52,928 nt of DNA from Microbacterium sp. (GCA_031177765.1 JAPSKH010000010.1:1-52928), one strand, 5' to 3'; shown: positions 26,935 to 36,084, counted from the first letter of the stretch. The notes: generated by a model from the letters alone, not told the origin. Made by a program: numbers and translations.

Positions 26935-27270
26935 TCAGTCCTCCTTCGGAAGCGCATCGATCGCCGCCGCGATCGCGCGGAAGTCGTCGGTGAGCGCGGA
27001 CGCCAGGCGAGCGCCCGCCGCGCTGGTGCGGTAGAACTTGCGGGGCCTCGCTTCATCCGTGTTCCACTCGCTGGTGAGATACCCCTGCTTCTCGAGGCGC
27101 CGCAGCAGCGGATAGAGGGTGTTGGCATCCGTCGCGAAGCCTCGCGTCTGGAGCTCCTCGAGCAGTCCGTACCCGTAGCCGGGCACGGACAGCAGCCGCA
27201 GGCATGCCAGGACGACCGTGCCGCGCCGCAGCTCCTGCAGGTGCGTTTCGAGGATCTCCGACTCGCTCAT
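26935..27270 (-). CDS. PadR-family transcriptional regulator
   Basis: A 111-residue PadR protein. The winged helix is seen in LRRGTVVLACLRLLSVPGYGYGLLEEL, FATDANTLYPLLRRLEKQGYLTSEW and RPRKFYRTSAAG. The C-terminal helix is short, as in subfamily 2, and would mediate dimer formation. It lies directly upstream of, and is coupled to, the HAAS membrane gene. A palindrome beside its own -10 suggests autoregulation. Confidence 0.92.
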   Translation of the reverse strand: MSESEILETHLQELRRGTVVLACLRLLSVPGYGYGLLEELQTRGFATDANTLYPLLRRLEKQGYLTSEWNTDEARPRKFYRTSAAGARLASALTDDFRAIAAAIDALPKED

Positions 27271-27277
27271 GCCTCAC

Positions 27278-27283
27278 ACGCTA
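27278..27283 (-). promoter_or_regulatory. -10 hexamer of padR
   Basis: TAGCGT on the minus strand, seven bases before the padR ATG. Confidence 0.45.
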
Positions 27284-27284
27284 C

Positions 27285-27297
27285 TGTGTGTCACACA
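27285..27297. promoter_or_regulatory. Candidate PadR operator
   Basis: TGTGTGTCACACA is a perfect 6-bp inverted repeat around one base, immediately upstream of the padR -10. A bound repressor would block the promoter. Confidence 0.5.
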
Positions 27298-27369
27298 CCA
27301 TCGTCAACAACACATTGTCGTCACGGTGAGATCTCGTCGTCGCGCCGGGACGGTGACCAAGATGGGAGC

Positions 27370-28359
27370 ATGACCGCGCTTCCTTCGCTCGCCGACATCC
27401 TCCGCACCGCGCGCGTCGTCGCCGTGCCGCTGGCGACGCGGTTCCGCGGCGTCGACGTCCGCGAGGCCGTTCTCTTCGAGGGCCCCGAGGGCTGGACGGA
27501 GTTCTCGCCCTTCACGGAGTACGACGACCGCGAGTCGGCCACCTGGCTCGCCGCCGCCGTCGACTACGGCTGGATGCCTCAGCCGGCCCCGCTGCGCGAC
27601 GAGATCCCCGTCAACGCCACCGTGCCGGCGGTGGACGCGCGGTCCGTTCCCGGCGTCCTCGCGCGCTTCGACGGATGCCGGACGGCGAAGGTCAAGGTCG
27701 CCGAGGCCGGCCAGCGCCTCGAGGACGACATCGCGCGCGTGCGCGCCGTGCGAGACGCGATGGGTCCGGAAGGCCGCATCCGCATCGACGCGAACGGCGG
27801 ATGGAACGTCGACGAGGCCGAGCGCGCCTTGCACGGGCTCGCGGAGTTCGATCTCGAATACGCCGAGCAGCCGTGCGCCACGGTCGACGACCTCGCACAG
27901 CTTCGGCGTCGCGTGAAGTACATGGGCATCCCCATCGCCGCCGACGAGAGCGTTCGCAAGGCATCGGACCCGCTCGCCGTCGCCCGCGCGGGAGCGGCCG
28001 ACGTGCTGGTCGTGAAGGCGCAGCCACTGGGCGGCATCCGCCGCGCGCTCGACATCGTCGCCGAGGCCGGGTTGCCGGCCGTCGTGTCGAGCGCCCTCGA
28101 CACCTCGGTGGGCCTCGCCATGGGGGCGACACTGGCCGCGGCGCTGCCGACGCTCGACTACGACTGCGGCCTGGGCACGGCGTCGCTGTTCAGCGCGGAT
28201 GTCGCGTCCCCGTCGCTCACGCCTCGCGCCGGCTCACTGCCGGTGGGCCGAGTCGAGCCCGACCCGTCGCTGCTCGATGCGCACGCGGCATCCGATGATC
28301 GGCGTGAGTGGTGGCTGACCCGGCTGACGCGGTGCTACGAGCTGCTCGGGGAGGGGTGA
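27370..28359 (+). CDS. menC: o-Succinylbenzoate synthase
   Basis: Dehydrates SHCHC to o-succinylbenzoate; enolase superfamily. In 329 residues the catalytic set is complete: KVK with K107/K109, metal ligands D140 (RIDANGG), E166 (YAEQPC) and D192 (ADES), and K216 (VVKAQPLGG). The ATG is preceded by GGGAG. The start lies about 100 bases from padR, which is transcribed the other way. It is the only menaquinone gene in this stretch not next to another men gene. Confidence 0.92.
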   Translation: MTALPSLADILRTARVVAVPLATRFRGVDVREAVLFEGPEGWTEFSPFTEYDDRESATWLAAAVDYGWMPQPAPLRDEIPVNATVPAVDARSVPGVLARFDGCRTAKVKVAEAGQRLEDDIARVRAVRDAMGPEGRIRIDANGGWNVDEAERALHGLAEFDLEYAEQPCATVDDLAQLRRRVKYMGIPIAADESVRKASDPLAVARAGAADVLVVKAQPLGGIRRALDIVAEAGLPAVVSSALDTSVGLAMGATLAAALPTLDYDCGLGTASLFSADVASPSLTPRAGSLPVGRVEPDPSLLDAHAASDDRREWWLTRLTRCYELLGEG

Positions 28360-28393
28360 GCCGCCGATCCCATCCCCTCGCCGACCGGGGCGG

Positions 28394-29038
28394 TCACGAC
28401 TCGGGGACCTCGATGATGAGCTGCGCGACCCGCGCGAGCTCCTCATTGGTGCGAAGGCGCATCTCCTCGTGATCCAGACCCGCCATGGTGGCGCGGACCG
28501 CCGAGTCCTCCCACACCGTGAGCATCAGACGCGCTGCCTGATCACTGGGGAGGCGGAAACGCAGCACCTTGGCGCGGCCGATGTCGTCGATGATGTGCGC
28601 CACGCTCCGCCGCATCTCGTCCTCCTGGGCGAGGTAGGCGACGGCGAGCGCCGGGCTGCGCAGCGCGTGGATGCGGATCTCGCTGCCCAGCAGCACCCCG
28701 AGGCGGTCGTCGGCGGAGACATCGAGCACCTGCTGGATGATCGCGAGAGCGTCGGCGGGCGCTTCGTCGAAGGCGCCTCCCCGCTGCAGGCCGTCGACCC
28801 GCTCGCGCACGGCCTCCACGCGCGCGCGGGCGACGTTGCCTGCGAGCTCGAGGAACAGCTCGTCCTTGGTCTCGAAGTTCGAATAGAACGCGCCGCGCGT
28901 GAAGCCTGCCCGGTCGCAGATCGCCTCGACGGATGCCGCGTCCAGGCCGACCTCGGCGAAGACCTGGGCGGCGGCATCCAGCAGGCGTTGGCGCGTGGCC
29001 TCACGGCGGCGCGAGGGCGCGGTGACGGTGTCGGCCAT
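28394..29038 (-). CDS. TetR-family repressor of the MMPL-YhgE operon
   Basis: A 214-residue TetR protein. The DNA-binding domain reads RQRLLDAAAQVFAEVGLDAASVEAICDRAGFTRGAFYSNFETKDEL. The C-terminal ligand domain is unassigned. The ATG at 29038 has the ribosome site GGAGGA; codons further upstream reach into the shared promoter region and are not used. It is transcribed divergently from the MMPL gene across 152 bases containing two copies of the same palindrome, so it probably represses both. Confidence 0.9.
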   Translation of the reverse strand: MADTVTAPSRRREATRQRLLDAAAQVFAEVGLDAASVEAICDRAGFTRGAFYSNFETKDELFLELAGNVARARVEAVRERVDGLQRGGAFDEAPADALAIIQQVLDVSADDRLGVLLGSEIRIHALRSPALAVAYLAQEDEMRRSVAHIIDDIGRAKVLRFRLPSDQAARLMLTVWEDSAVRATMAGLDHEEMRLRTNEELARVAQLIIEVPES

Positions 29039-29118
29039 GCGTCCTCCTTCCGCAACGGTGTCAGTGTGCATCGAAATACTCGGTGACTCCACAGCTTGAG
29101 TGCGCGAGCCGCCTCTAC

Positions 29119-29134
29119 GATACACTCATGTATC
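29119..29134. promoter_or_regulatory. TetR operator O1
   Basis: GATACActcaTGTATC, with 6-bp arms. It overlaps a candidate MMPL -10, TACACT (29121-29126), which has a TTGAGT -35 at 29096-29101. Confidence 0.6.
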
Positions 29135-29135
29135 C

Positions 29136-29151
29136 GATACAGCGCTGTATC
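29136..29151. promoter_or_regulatory. TetR operator O2
   Basis: GATACAgcgcTGTATC has the same arms and spacing as O1, is centred 17 bases further on, and extends to a perfect 18-base palindrome. Confidence 0.65.
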
Positions 29152-29190
29152 GAAGATCCGCTCTGATCGATTCGTGACTCCGGAGGCGCT

Positions 29191-32100
29191 GTGTCGACTG
29201 TTCTGTATGCCCTCGGCCGCTGGGCGTACCGGCACCCGTGGCGCGTGCTGATCGCGTGGCTGGTGCTGCTGGGCATCGCCGGCGGAGGCGCGCTGGTCTT
29301 CATGAAGGGGACCGACAACTCGTTCTCCATCCCTGGCACGGAGGCTCAGGAGGGCATCGAGCTGCTGGACCGCAGCTTCCCGCAGGCCAGCGGCACCAGC
29401 GCCCAGCTGGTGATCGTCGCAGGGGACGGCGATGCGGTGGATCAGGATCCGTACGCCGAGGGCATCGCCGACACCGTCGCGGAGCTCGAAGATCTCGACG
29501 GCGTCATCGCCGTGACGGACCCGTTCGACGAGATGGTCACCGGCATGGTGTCGGACGACGACACCGCCGCCATCGTGCGCCTCCAGTTCGACGGGCAGGC
29601 CACGGATGTCTCCGACGGCACCAAGGCCGCGCTGGAGGATGTGGCGTCGAAGCTGCGTCAGGAGCTGCCCGAAGGATCTCAGGTCGCCATCGGCGGCGAC
29701 CTGTTCTCGACGTCGGTCCCGGCGCTGTCGATCATCGAGGCTGTCGGCGTGCTCATCGCGCTCTTCGTGCTCATCGTGACCTTCCGCTCGTTCGCCGTCG
29801 CGTGGTTCCCGCTCGTGTCGGCGCTCATCGGGGTGGGCCTGGCGATCGCCCTCATCTACGTCTCGACCGCGTTCGCCTCGATCTCGTCCACCACCCCGAT
29901 GCTCGCGATCATGCTGGGTCTCGCAGTCGGGATCGACTACGCCCTGTTCATCGTCGCGCGCCATCAGGACCAGGTCCGCGCGGGAGTCCAGCCCGAGGAG
30001 TCGGCCGCCCGCGCGACGGGCACGGCCGGCTCGGCCGTGGTGTTCGCCGGGGTGACGGTGCTGATCGCGCTCATCGGGCTGAGCTTCGCCGGCATCCCGT
30101 TCCTCACCACGATGGGCGTGGCCGCGGCGGTCGCCGTCGCCATCGCCGTCGTCGTCGCCATCACGATGACCCCGGCGCTGCTGGGGCTCGCGAAGGGCCG
30201 GGTCGCCGGCTGGCGCCGCCGCGCGGGTGCCGGCGTGCCCCTGCCCGGGCGCCGCACGGCACCGGCTCAGGAAGCCGGCCGACGGGTGGAGGCCGACGCG
30301 ACCGTCGATGAGGAGGGTGCCCTGGCCGCACCGCACCCGGCCAAGGAGCCGAACAGGTGGGTGATGCTCGTCACGAGGCATCCGCTCGTCACCACCATCG
30401 CCGTTGTGCTGACCCTCGGGATCATGGCGATCCCGGCCGCAAGCCTCACCCTCGCGCTGCCGAACGCGGGGGTGCAGCCGCCCGAGAGCCAGGCCCGTCA
30501 GGCATACGACCTGACCGCGGAGCACTTCGGCCCGGGCGCGAACGGTCCCCTCATCATGACCGGGACGATCGTCACGTCGACCGACCCGCTGGGGCTCATG
30601 CAGGACCTCGCGGACGAGATCGAGCAGGTCCGCGGCGTCAAGGAGATCGCCCTCGCGACGCCGAACGAGACCGCCGACACCGGACTCATCCAGATCGTGC
30701 CCGAGACCGCGCCCGATGACCCGGCGACCGCCGACCTGGTGCGGAACCTGCGGGATCTCGCTCCCGAGCTGAAGGACGAGTACGGCGTCGACCTCAAGGT
30801 GACCGGGTTCACCGCGGTCGGCATCGACATCTCCGACCGGCTCGGCGCAGCGCTCGTGCCCTTCGGCATCTTCGTCGTCGGTCTCTCGCTGGTGCTCCTG
30901 ATGATCGTGTTCCGGTCGATCTGGGTGCCGATCAAGGCCGCCCTCGGCTACCTGCTCTCGGTCGCGGCTTCCTTCGGCGTCGTCGCGGCCGTCTTCGAGT
31001 GGGGCTGGTTCGCCGACCTGCTGCACGTCACCCGGACCGGGCCGGTGATCAGCTTCATGCCGATCATCCTGATGGGAGTGCTGTTCGGCCTCGCCATGGA
31101 CTACCAGGTGTTCCTCGTCAGCCGCATGCGCGAGGACTACGTGCATGCGCGGCGCGCAGCCGCGGGGCATCCCACCCGGTCGCGCCGGGATGTCGCGATC
31201 GGCGCGGTCCGTTCCGGCTTCACCGCATCCGCGCGCGTGGTCACGGCCGCCGCCGTCATCATGTTCGCCGTGTTCGCCGCGTTCGTCCCCGAGGGCGACT
31301 CGTCGATCAAGCCGATCGCGCTGGGCTTGGCCGTCGGCATCGCGGTCGACGCCTTCCTCGTGCGCATGACGCTCGTTCCTGCGGTCATGGCGCTGCTGGG
31401 CGAGCGGGCATGGTGGATGCCGCGCTGGCTGGAGCGGGTCCTCCCCCACTTCGACATCGAGGGCGAGGCGGTCGAGCGGGAGCTCGCCCTCGCCGACTGG
31501 CCGGAGCCCGGCAGCACAGCGGCGGTCGTCGGCGACGGCGTCGCCGTGGAGGTCGAGGGCGGCGGGGCGAGAGGCAGCGTGGCGCTGTTCTCGGATGCCT
31601 CGTTCCGCGTCGAGCCCGGTGGGACGCTCATCGTCACGGGCGACCCGCGGGCGGCTCGCGCGTTCGCCCTCGCCGTGTCGGGCCGCCTGGCGATCACGGA
31701 CGGGCGCCTTCGCGTCGGCGGCCACCTCCTGCCCGAGCGCGCTGTCTGGGTTCGCGGGCACGTGGGCCTGGCGCTGCTGGACGAGGGTGAGAACCACGTC
31801 GAAGCGCTGCGGGATGCCGTGGCCGGCCGCCCTGCGATCGTGGTGATCGACGGTGCGGATGCGCTGGATGCCGCCGAACGGGACCAGGCTGCCGCGCTGC
31901 TGCGCGACGCGTCGCAGGCCGTGCGTGCATCGCGGCCCGGCGGCCGGGGCGACTCCGCGGCGCTGACGCTCATCGTCACCGCGCGCTCGGAGTCCGCGGC
32001 GCTCTGGCTCCTCTCCGACGCCCACCGACCGCACGTCGAATCTCTGGCGCTGTCCACGGGACTCGCCCGCACTTCCGCTTCTTCCGAGGTGAACGCATGA
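29191..32100 (+). CDS. MMPL-family RND transporter with a C-terminal degenerate ABC-ATPase-like domain
   Basis: A 969-residue membrane transporter with two MMPL halves. Each carries the proton-relay signature GxxxDY: D249 in GLAVGIDYALFIVARHQ and D637 in GLAMDYQVFLVSRMREDY. Residues 760 onward are unlike ordinary MMPL tails. TLIVTGDPRAARAFALAVSG (812-831) resembles a Walker A region without the lysine, LAITDGRLRVGGHLLPE resembles the following ABC strand, and AIVVIDGADALD (882-893) resembles Walker B. There is no LSGGQ. The GTG start follows GGAGG. It overlaps the YhgE gene (ATGA). Substrate unknown; lipid or drug export is typical. Confidence 0.88.
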   Translation: MSTVLYALGRWAYRHPWRVLIAWLVLLGIAGGGALVFMKGTDNSFSIPGTEAQEGIELLDRSFPQASGTSAQLVIVAGDGDAVDQDPYAEGIADTVAELEDLDGVIAVTDPFDEMVTGMVSDDDTAAIVRLQFDGQATDVSDGTKAALEDVASKLRQELPEGSQVAIGGDLFSTSVPALSIIEAVGVLIALFVLIVTFRSFAVAWFPLVSALIGVGLAIALIYVSTAFASISSTTPMLAIMLGLAVGIDYALFIVARHQDQVRAGVQPEESAARATGTAGSAVVFAGVTVLIALIGLSFAGIPFLTTMGVAAAVAVAIAVVVAITMTPALLGLAKGRVAGWRRRAGAGVPLPGRRTAPAQEAGRRVEADATVDEEGALAAPHPAKEPNRWVMLVTRHPLVTTIAVVLTLGIMAIPAASLTLALPNAGVQPPESQARQAYDLTAEHFGPGANGPLIMTGTIVTSTDPLGLMQDLADEIEQVRGVKEIALATPNETADTGLIQIVPETAPDDPATADLVRNLRDLAPELKDEYGVDLKVTGFTAVGIDISDRLGAALVPFGIFVVGLSLVLLMIVFRSIWVPIKAALGYLLSVAASFGVVAAVFEWGWFADLLHVTRTGPVISFMPIILMGVLFGLAMDYQVFLVSRMREDYVHARRAAAGHPTRSRRDVAIGAVRSGFTASARVVTAAAVIMFAVFAAFVPEGDSSIKPIALGLAVGIAVDAFLVRMTLVPAVMALLGERAWWMPRWLERVLPHFDIEGEAVERELALADWPEPGSTAAVVGDGVAVEVEGGGARGSVALFSDASFRVEPGGTLIVTGDPRAARAFALAVSGRLAITDGRLRVGGHLLPERAVWVRGHVGLALLDEGENHVEALRDAVAGRPAIVVIDGADALDAAERDQAAALLRDASQAVRASRPGGRGDSAALTLIVTARSESAALWLLSDAHRPHVESLALSTGLARTSASSEVNA

Positions 32101-34112
32101 CTCTCTCCATCGAACGCTCACGCTCGCGGCGGCCCGTCACATGGCTGACGCTTCTGGGCGTGCTGCTGCTCCCTGTCGTGATCGGCGGCGTCCTCGTCGC
32201 CGCGCTGTACAACCCCGTCGAGCGCCTCGACAGTCTCACCGCCGCGATCGTGAACGAGGACGAGCCGGTCACCATCGACGGCCGGACGGCACCGCTCGGC
32301 CGGCAGCTTGCGGCAGGTCTCGTCGAAGGCTCCGACGAGCTGGAGAGCAACCTCACCTGGACGATCTCCAACGCCGACGACGCGGCATCCGGACTCGCCG
32401 ACGGCACCTATGCAGCGGTCATCACGATCCCCGAGAACTTCTCGGCTGCGGCAACCTCGACGCAGCCCGGCGAGGTGCCCGAGCGGGCGACCATCCAGGT
32501 GCAGACCCCGCCCGACAGCCTCATCGTGGACGACGCGATCACGGCGCAGGTGGCGGGCGCCGCGGCCTCGACGATGGGGACCGAGCTGTCGTCGGTGTAC
32601 CTCGAGAACGTCTTCCTCGGGTTCACGACCCTCGGCGACCAGCTCGGCACGGCGGCCGACGGAGCGACGGATCTCGCCGACGGTGCGCAGCAGGCCGCGG
32701 ACGGCGCGTCCCAGCTCCCCGACGGCATCGCGCAGCTCGCCGACGGCGGCTCGCAGCTCTCCGACGGCGCGACGCAGCTCGCCGGTGGCCTCGACCAGAT
32801 CGCCGCGGGGATCGGCGGCGCGGCGGGCGGCGCGAACGAGGTCGCCGTCGGGCTCGACGCGGCGGCGTCGGCCGTGAAGAACCAGGACCTGCTGGATGCC
32901 GCCAACACCGCCGCCGGCCAGTCCGGCACCGCAGCCCGGCAGACCGCAGCCCTGGCGGTGGCACTCGGCGGCAACCCCGAGACAGGCACGCCTGGACTGG
33001 CTCAGCAGCTCGGCGCCCTGGCCGCCCAGTGCGTTCCGGCCACGCCCGCCGACACCTTCTGCGCGCAGCTGCAGTCCCTCGCCGCGGCGACCGGGACGGC
33101 GGCGCAGGACGCGGGCGCTGCCGCGATCAGTGCCGGGACCGCGGCGGGCTACGCGGCTCCCACCGCGAGCGGCATCTCCAGCCTGATGGATCAGACGAGC
33201 GCAGGTCTCGTCGAAGCCTCGAGCGGCGTGCGCAGCCTCGCGTCGGGGCTCGGTCAGCTGCAGACGGCGACGACGCAGTCCGCCGCCGGCGCGCGAGAGC
33301 TCGCCGCCGGTGCGTCGCAGCTTGCCACCGGCGCATCGCAGGCGGCCGACGGCGCCACGAGCCTCGCCGACGGTGTGGCTCAGCTCGCGGACGGCACCGG
33401 CGAGCTCGCGGACGGCCTCTCAACGGCGACCGACTCGATCCCGTCGTACACCGACGAAGAGGCGTCCGACCTCGCGAATGTCGTCGCAGATCCGGTCGAG
33501 GCCGAGGGCGTGGGCACGTCGCTGTTCGGGGCATCGGCCGTTCCACTGCTGGCGACGCTCGCGCTGTGGTTCGGCGGGCTGGGCACGTTCATCGCGCTGC
33601 AGGCGGTGTCGCGTCGCGCGCTGACCTCGCGCGCACCGTCGGCGTGGCTCGCGCTGCGTTCCTACCTGCCCGCCGCCGGGCTGGGAGCGCTGCAGGGGCT
33701 GTCGGTGGCAGGCGTCGTCCAGCTCGCCGCCACCTACACGTGGGCCGAATGGTCGGTGTTCGCCGCCGTCTGCGTCGTCGCCGGCGTCGCGTTCGCCGCC
33801 GTCAACCAGTCGCTCGTCGCGGTGCTCGGCGGCGCGGGCCGCTGGGTGTCGGCGCTCATCGGAGTCCTCGCCGCCGCGACGGGGGTCGTCTCGACCGTTC
33901 CGGGGGTGCTCTCGGGCGTGGCACAGCTGATGCCCACGGCGCCGGCCTATCAGGGCATGCTGGCGGCGCTGACATCGGCCTCCGGGCTCGGTGCCGCCTT
34001 CACCGGACTCGTGGTGTGGACCCTGCTCAGCCTTCTCGTCACGATGCTCGTCGTGGCGCGGCGCCGCACCACCTCTGCCCGTTCCCTCCTCGAGCCCACC
34101 CCGTCCGCCTGA
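32097..34112 (+). CDS. YhgE/Pip-domain membrane protein (ABC-2-like)
   Basis: A 671-residue protein with one N-terminal membrane helix (WLTLLGVLLLPVVIGGVLVAAL), a long extracytoplasmic region and five or six C-terminal helices from about residue 475. The outer region has two blocks of short repeats around QLADG (about residues 182-260 and 387-446), which probably form a coiled stalk, typical of YhgE/Pip proteins. The fold is related to ABC-2 permeases, which need an ATPase partner; no separate ATPase gene is present here, only the ATPase-like tail of the upstream MMPL. The start overlaps the MMPL stop by four bases, so the two are coupled. Confidence 0.87.
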   Translation: MTLSIERSRSRRPVTWLTLLGVLLLPVVIGGVLVAALYNPVERLDSLTAAIVNEDEPVTIDGRTAPLGRQLAAGLVEGSDELESNLTWTISNADDAASGLADGTYAAVITIPENFSAAATSTQPGEVPERATIQVQTPPDSLIVDDAITAQVAGAAASTMGTELSSVYLENVFLGFTTLGDQLGTAADGATDLADGAQQAADGASQLPDGIAQLADGGSQLSDGATQLAGGLDQIAAGIGGAAGGANEVAVGLDAAASAVKNQDLLDAANTAAGQSGTAARQTAALAVALGGNPETGTPGLAQQLGALAAQCVPATPADTFCAQLQSLAAATGTAAQDAGAAAISAGTAAGYAAPTASGISSLMDQTSAGLVEASSGVRSLASGLGQLQTATTQSAAGARELAAGASQLATGASQAADGATSLADGVAQLADGTGELADGLSTATDSIPSYTDEEASDLANVVADPVEAEGVGTSLFGASAVPLLATLALWFGGLGTFIALQAVSRRALTSRAPSAWLALRSYLPAAGLGALQGLSVAGVVQLAATYTWAEWSVFAAVCVVAGVAFAAVNQSLVAVLGGAGRWVSALIGVLAAATGVVSTVPGVLSGVAQLMPTAPAYQGMLAALTSASGLGAAFTGLVVWTLLSLLVTMLVVARRRTTSARSLLEPTPSA

Positions 34113-34196
34113 CCTGGCGCGCCCGCACCGTCTCCCGCAGGGGGGAACGTGTCAAGCCGCTCGACCGTGGCGGGCGCTGTCCGGGAGACTCCCGAC

Positions 34197-34991
34197 ATGG
34201 ACTTCAGCCCACGCCGCGCCGTCGTCACCGGAGCCGAATCGGGGATCGGGCGTGCCATCGCCGTCGCGCTGGCCGAGGACGGCATGGACGTGGGGATCAC
34301 GTGGCACGCCGACGAGGAAGGGGCCCGGGGCACCGCCGAAGAGGTCCGCGCCCACGGCCGGCGCGCGGAGTGGGCGTACCTCGACACGGGAGACGCGTCC
34401 GCCGCGGACGTCGTCGACGAGCTGGCCGACCGGCTCGGCGGGCTGGACGTCTTCGTCAGCAATGCCGGAATGGTCGACAGCGCGGCGTTCCTCGAGATCA
34501 CTGCCGACAACTGGGGCCGGACGCTCGCGGTCGACCTGACGGGGGCGTTCCTGTGCATCCAGCGAGCCGCGCGCCGCATGGTGGCGGCGGGACGCGGCGG
34601 CCGACTCATCGCGGTGACGAGCGTGAACGAGCATCTCCCCCGCGTCGGCTTCACCGCGTACAACGCCGCCAAGCACGGCCTGGCGGGCGTCATGAAGAGC
34701 GCGGCCCTCGAGCTCGGCGTCCACGGCATCACCGCGAACACGGTGGCCCCGGGCGAGATCGCCACCCCGATGACCGGCATGGCCGACGTCGACCCGCGCT
34801 CGACGGAGCGACCCGGCATCCCGCTGCGCCGATCGGGCGACGCCCGCGAGGTGGCGTCCACCGTCGCCTACCTCGCGTCGGGGAAGGCCTCGTACGTCAC
34901 GGGCGCGTCGTTCGTGGTCGACGGCGGGATGCTGCTGATGGGGCCGCAGGGAGGATCGGACCTGCGTTCCGACGAGTGGCGCACGCCATGA
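34197..34991 (+). CDS. SDR-family oxidoreductase
   Basis: A 264-residue classical short-chain dehydrogenase. Cofactor motif TGAESGIG is at 11-18 and NAG at 89-91. The catalytic Ser142, Tyr155 and Lys159 lie in TSVNEHLPRVGFTAYNAAKHG. The family motif NTVAPGEIATPM follows. A basic or small residue after the first strand would set NAD versus NADP preference, but here it is unclear. The ATG at 34197 has GGGAG nine bases upstream; a GTG further upstream would add 16 unlike residues. It may belong to the TetR-controlled operon, 84 bases after yhgE, or have its own promoter. Confidence 0.85.
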   Translation: MDFSPRRAVVTGAESGIGRAIAVALAEDGMDVGITWHADEEGARGTAEEVRAHGRRAEWAYLDTGDASAADVVDELADRLGGLDVFVSNAGMVDSAAFLEITADNWGRTLAVDLTGAFLCIQRAARRMVAAGRGGRLIAVTSVNEHLPRVGFTAYNAAKHGLAGVMKSAALELGVHGITANTVAPGEIATPMTGMADVDPRSTERPGIPLRRSGDAREVASTVAYLASGKASYVTGASFVVDGGMLLMGPQGGSDLRSDEWRTP

Positions 34992-35018
34992 CCGGCGCCC
35001 GGCGCTCCGGCGGGCGGA

Positions 35019-36080
35019 TCAGCTGAGGCCGGAGTAGGCGTGCAGCCCCTTGAAGAACATGTTCACGATCGTGAAGTTGAAGATCACGGCGGTGAAGCCG
35101 ATGATCGACAGCCACGCCGATCGCGCGCCGCGCCAGCCGCGGGTCGCGCGCGCGTGGATGTAGCCGGCGTAGAGGACCCAGATCACGAAGGTCCAGACTT
35201 CCTTCGTGTCGAAGCCCCAGTAGCGGCCCCACGCGTCGTTGGCCCAGATCGCGCCGGCGATGAGCGTGAAGGTCCAGAAGATGAAGCCGATGATCGCGAA
35301 GCGGTACGCCAGCGACTCCAGCGCGTCGGCGCTGGGAAGCGTCCGGAGGAACCGCGGACCGGTCTTGGCGGGACCCGTGGCCGAGGCATCCGCGGCGGCC
35401 GTCTTCCGCTCGCGCCGCGCCTGCATGAGCTGCAGGACCGAGAGCGCGAACGCCAGGGCGAACAGGGCCGTCGACAGGGATGCCACGAACACGTGGATCA
35501 CGAGCCACACCGACTTCAGCGGGTCCATCAGCGGGACGATGTCGGTGTAGAACCAGATCGCGGTGCCGCCGAGCAGCACGACGACCAGGCCGGTGATGAA
35601 CGTTCCGAGGAAGCGCAGGTCGTACCGGAACAGCACCGCGAGGTAGACCGCGACGATGAGGAGGGTTCCGGTGAGGGCGAACTCGTACATGTTCGACCAC
35701 GGCACGCGTCCGGCGGCGATGCCGCGCGTGACGTCGGCGCCCAGATGGAAGAGGAACCCCAGCACGGTGAGCGACGTGCCGATGCGCGCCCACACGAGTC
35801 GCTGACGGCGTCCGATCGGGGCGTCGAGGGCCGATTCCCCGCCGAGCGCCTGCGCCGCGACAGCATCCCGGGACGCGCCGTGGCCGGCGCCTGCCATCAC
35901 GACTTCGCGCTCGCGGACGCGGGCGTCCTTCGCGGCGGCGTCCTTGACCTCGACGGCCATCGCACCGCGACGAGCGAGGTCGACCGCGTACGCGACGAAC
36001 GCGAGTGCGTAGATCGCGATCGCGGTCCAGACCAGCAGCACCGAGACCGAGTCGAGCGTGAAGACGGAGGTTTCGGGCAT
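35019..36080 (-). CDS. ccsB: Cytochrome c biogenesis protein CcsB/CcsA (System II heme handler)
   Basis: Together with ResB it delivers heme and ligates it to apocytochrome c on the outer face of the membrane. The heme-binding WWD segment WANDAWGRYWGFDTKEVW is at 279-296. The conserved histidines H112, H196 and H309 sit at membrane ends. Eight hydrophobic helices are visible. Residues 40-95 form a charged insertion after the first helix. It follows resB by only four bases but also has its own TAGACT six bases before the ATG, overlapping the resB stop codon. Confidence 0.92.
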   Translation of the reverse strand: MPETSVFTLDSVSVLLVWTAIAIYALAFVAYAVDLARRGAMAVEVKDAAAKDARVREREVVMAGAGHGASRDAVAAQALGGESALDAPIGRRQRLVWARIGTSLTVLGFLFHLGADVTRGIAAGRVPWSNMYEFALTGTLLIVAVYLAVLFRYDLRFLGTFITGLVVVLLGGTAIWFYTDIVPLMDPLKSVWLVIHVFVASLSTALFALAFALSVLQLMQARRERKTAAADASATGPAKTGPRFLRTLPSADALESLAYRFAIIGFIFWTFTLIAGAIWANDAWGRYWGFDTKEVWTFVIWVLYAGYIHARATRGWRGARSAWLSIIGFTAVIFNFTIVNMFFKGLHAYSGLS

Positions 36081-36084
36081 GATC

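Noticed and set aside
28525..32121. A very long open frame (about 1200 codons) on the minus strand
   Set aside because: It is antisense to the MMPL gene, is His/Arg/Asp-rich without any domain, and arises because GC-rich third positions keep the opposite frame free of stops.
32641..33435. Short tandem DNA repeats that might suggest a repeat array
   Set aside because: They are in-frame codons for QLADG-type repeats of the YhgE/Pip protein, not an intergenic or CRISPR array.
32141..35026. A long plus-strand open frame across yhgE and the SDR gene
   Set aside because: It is a shifted frame of two well-supported genes and is Arg-rich throughout.
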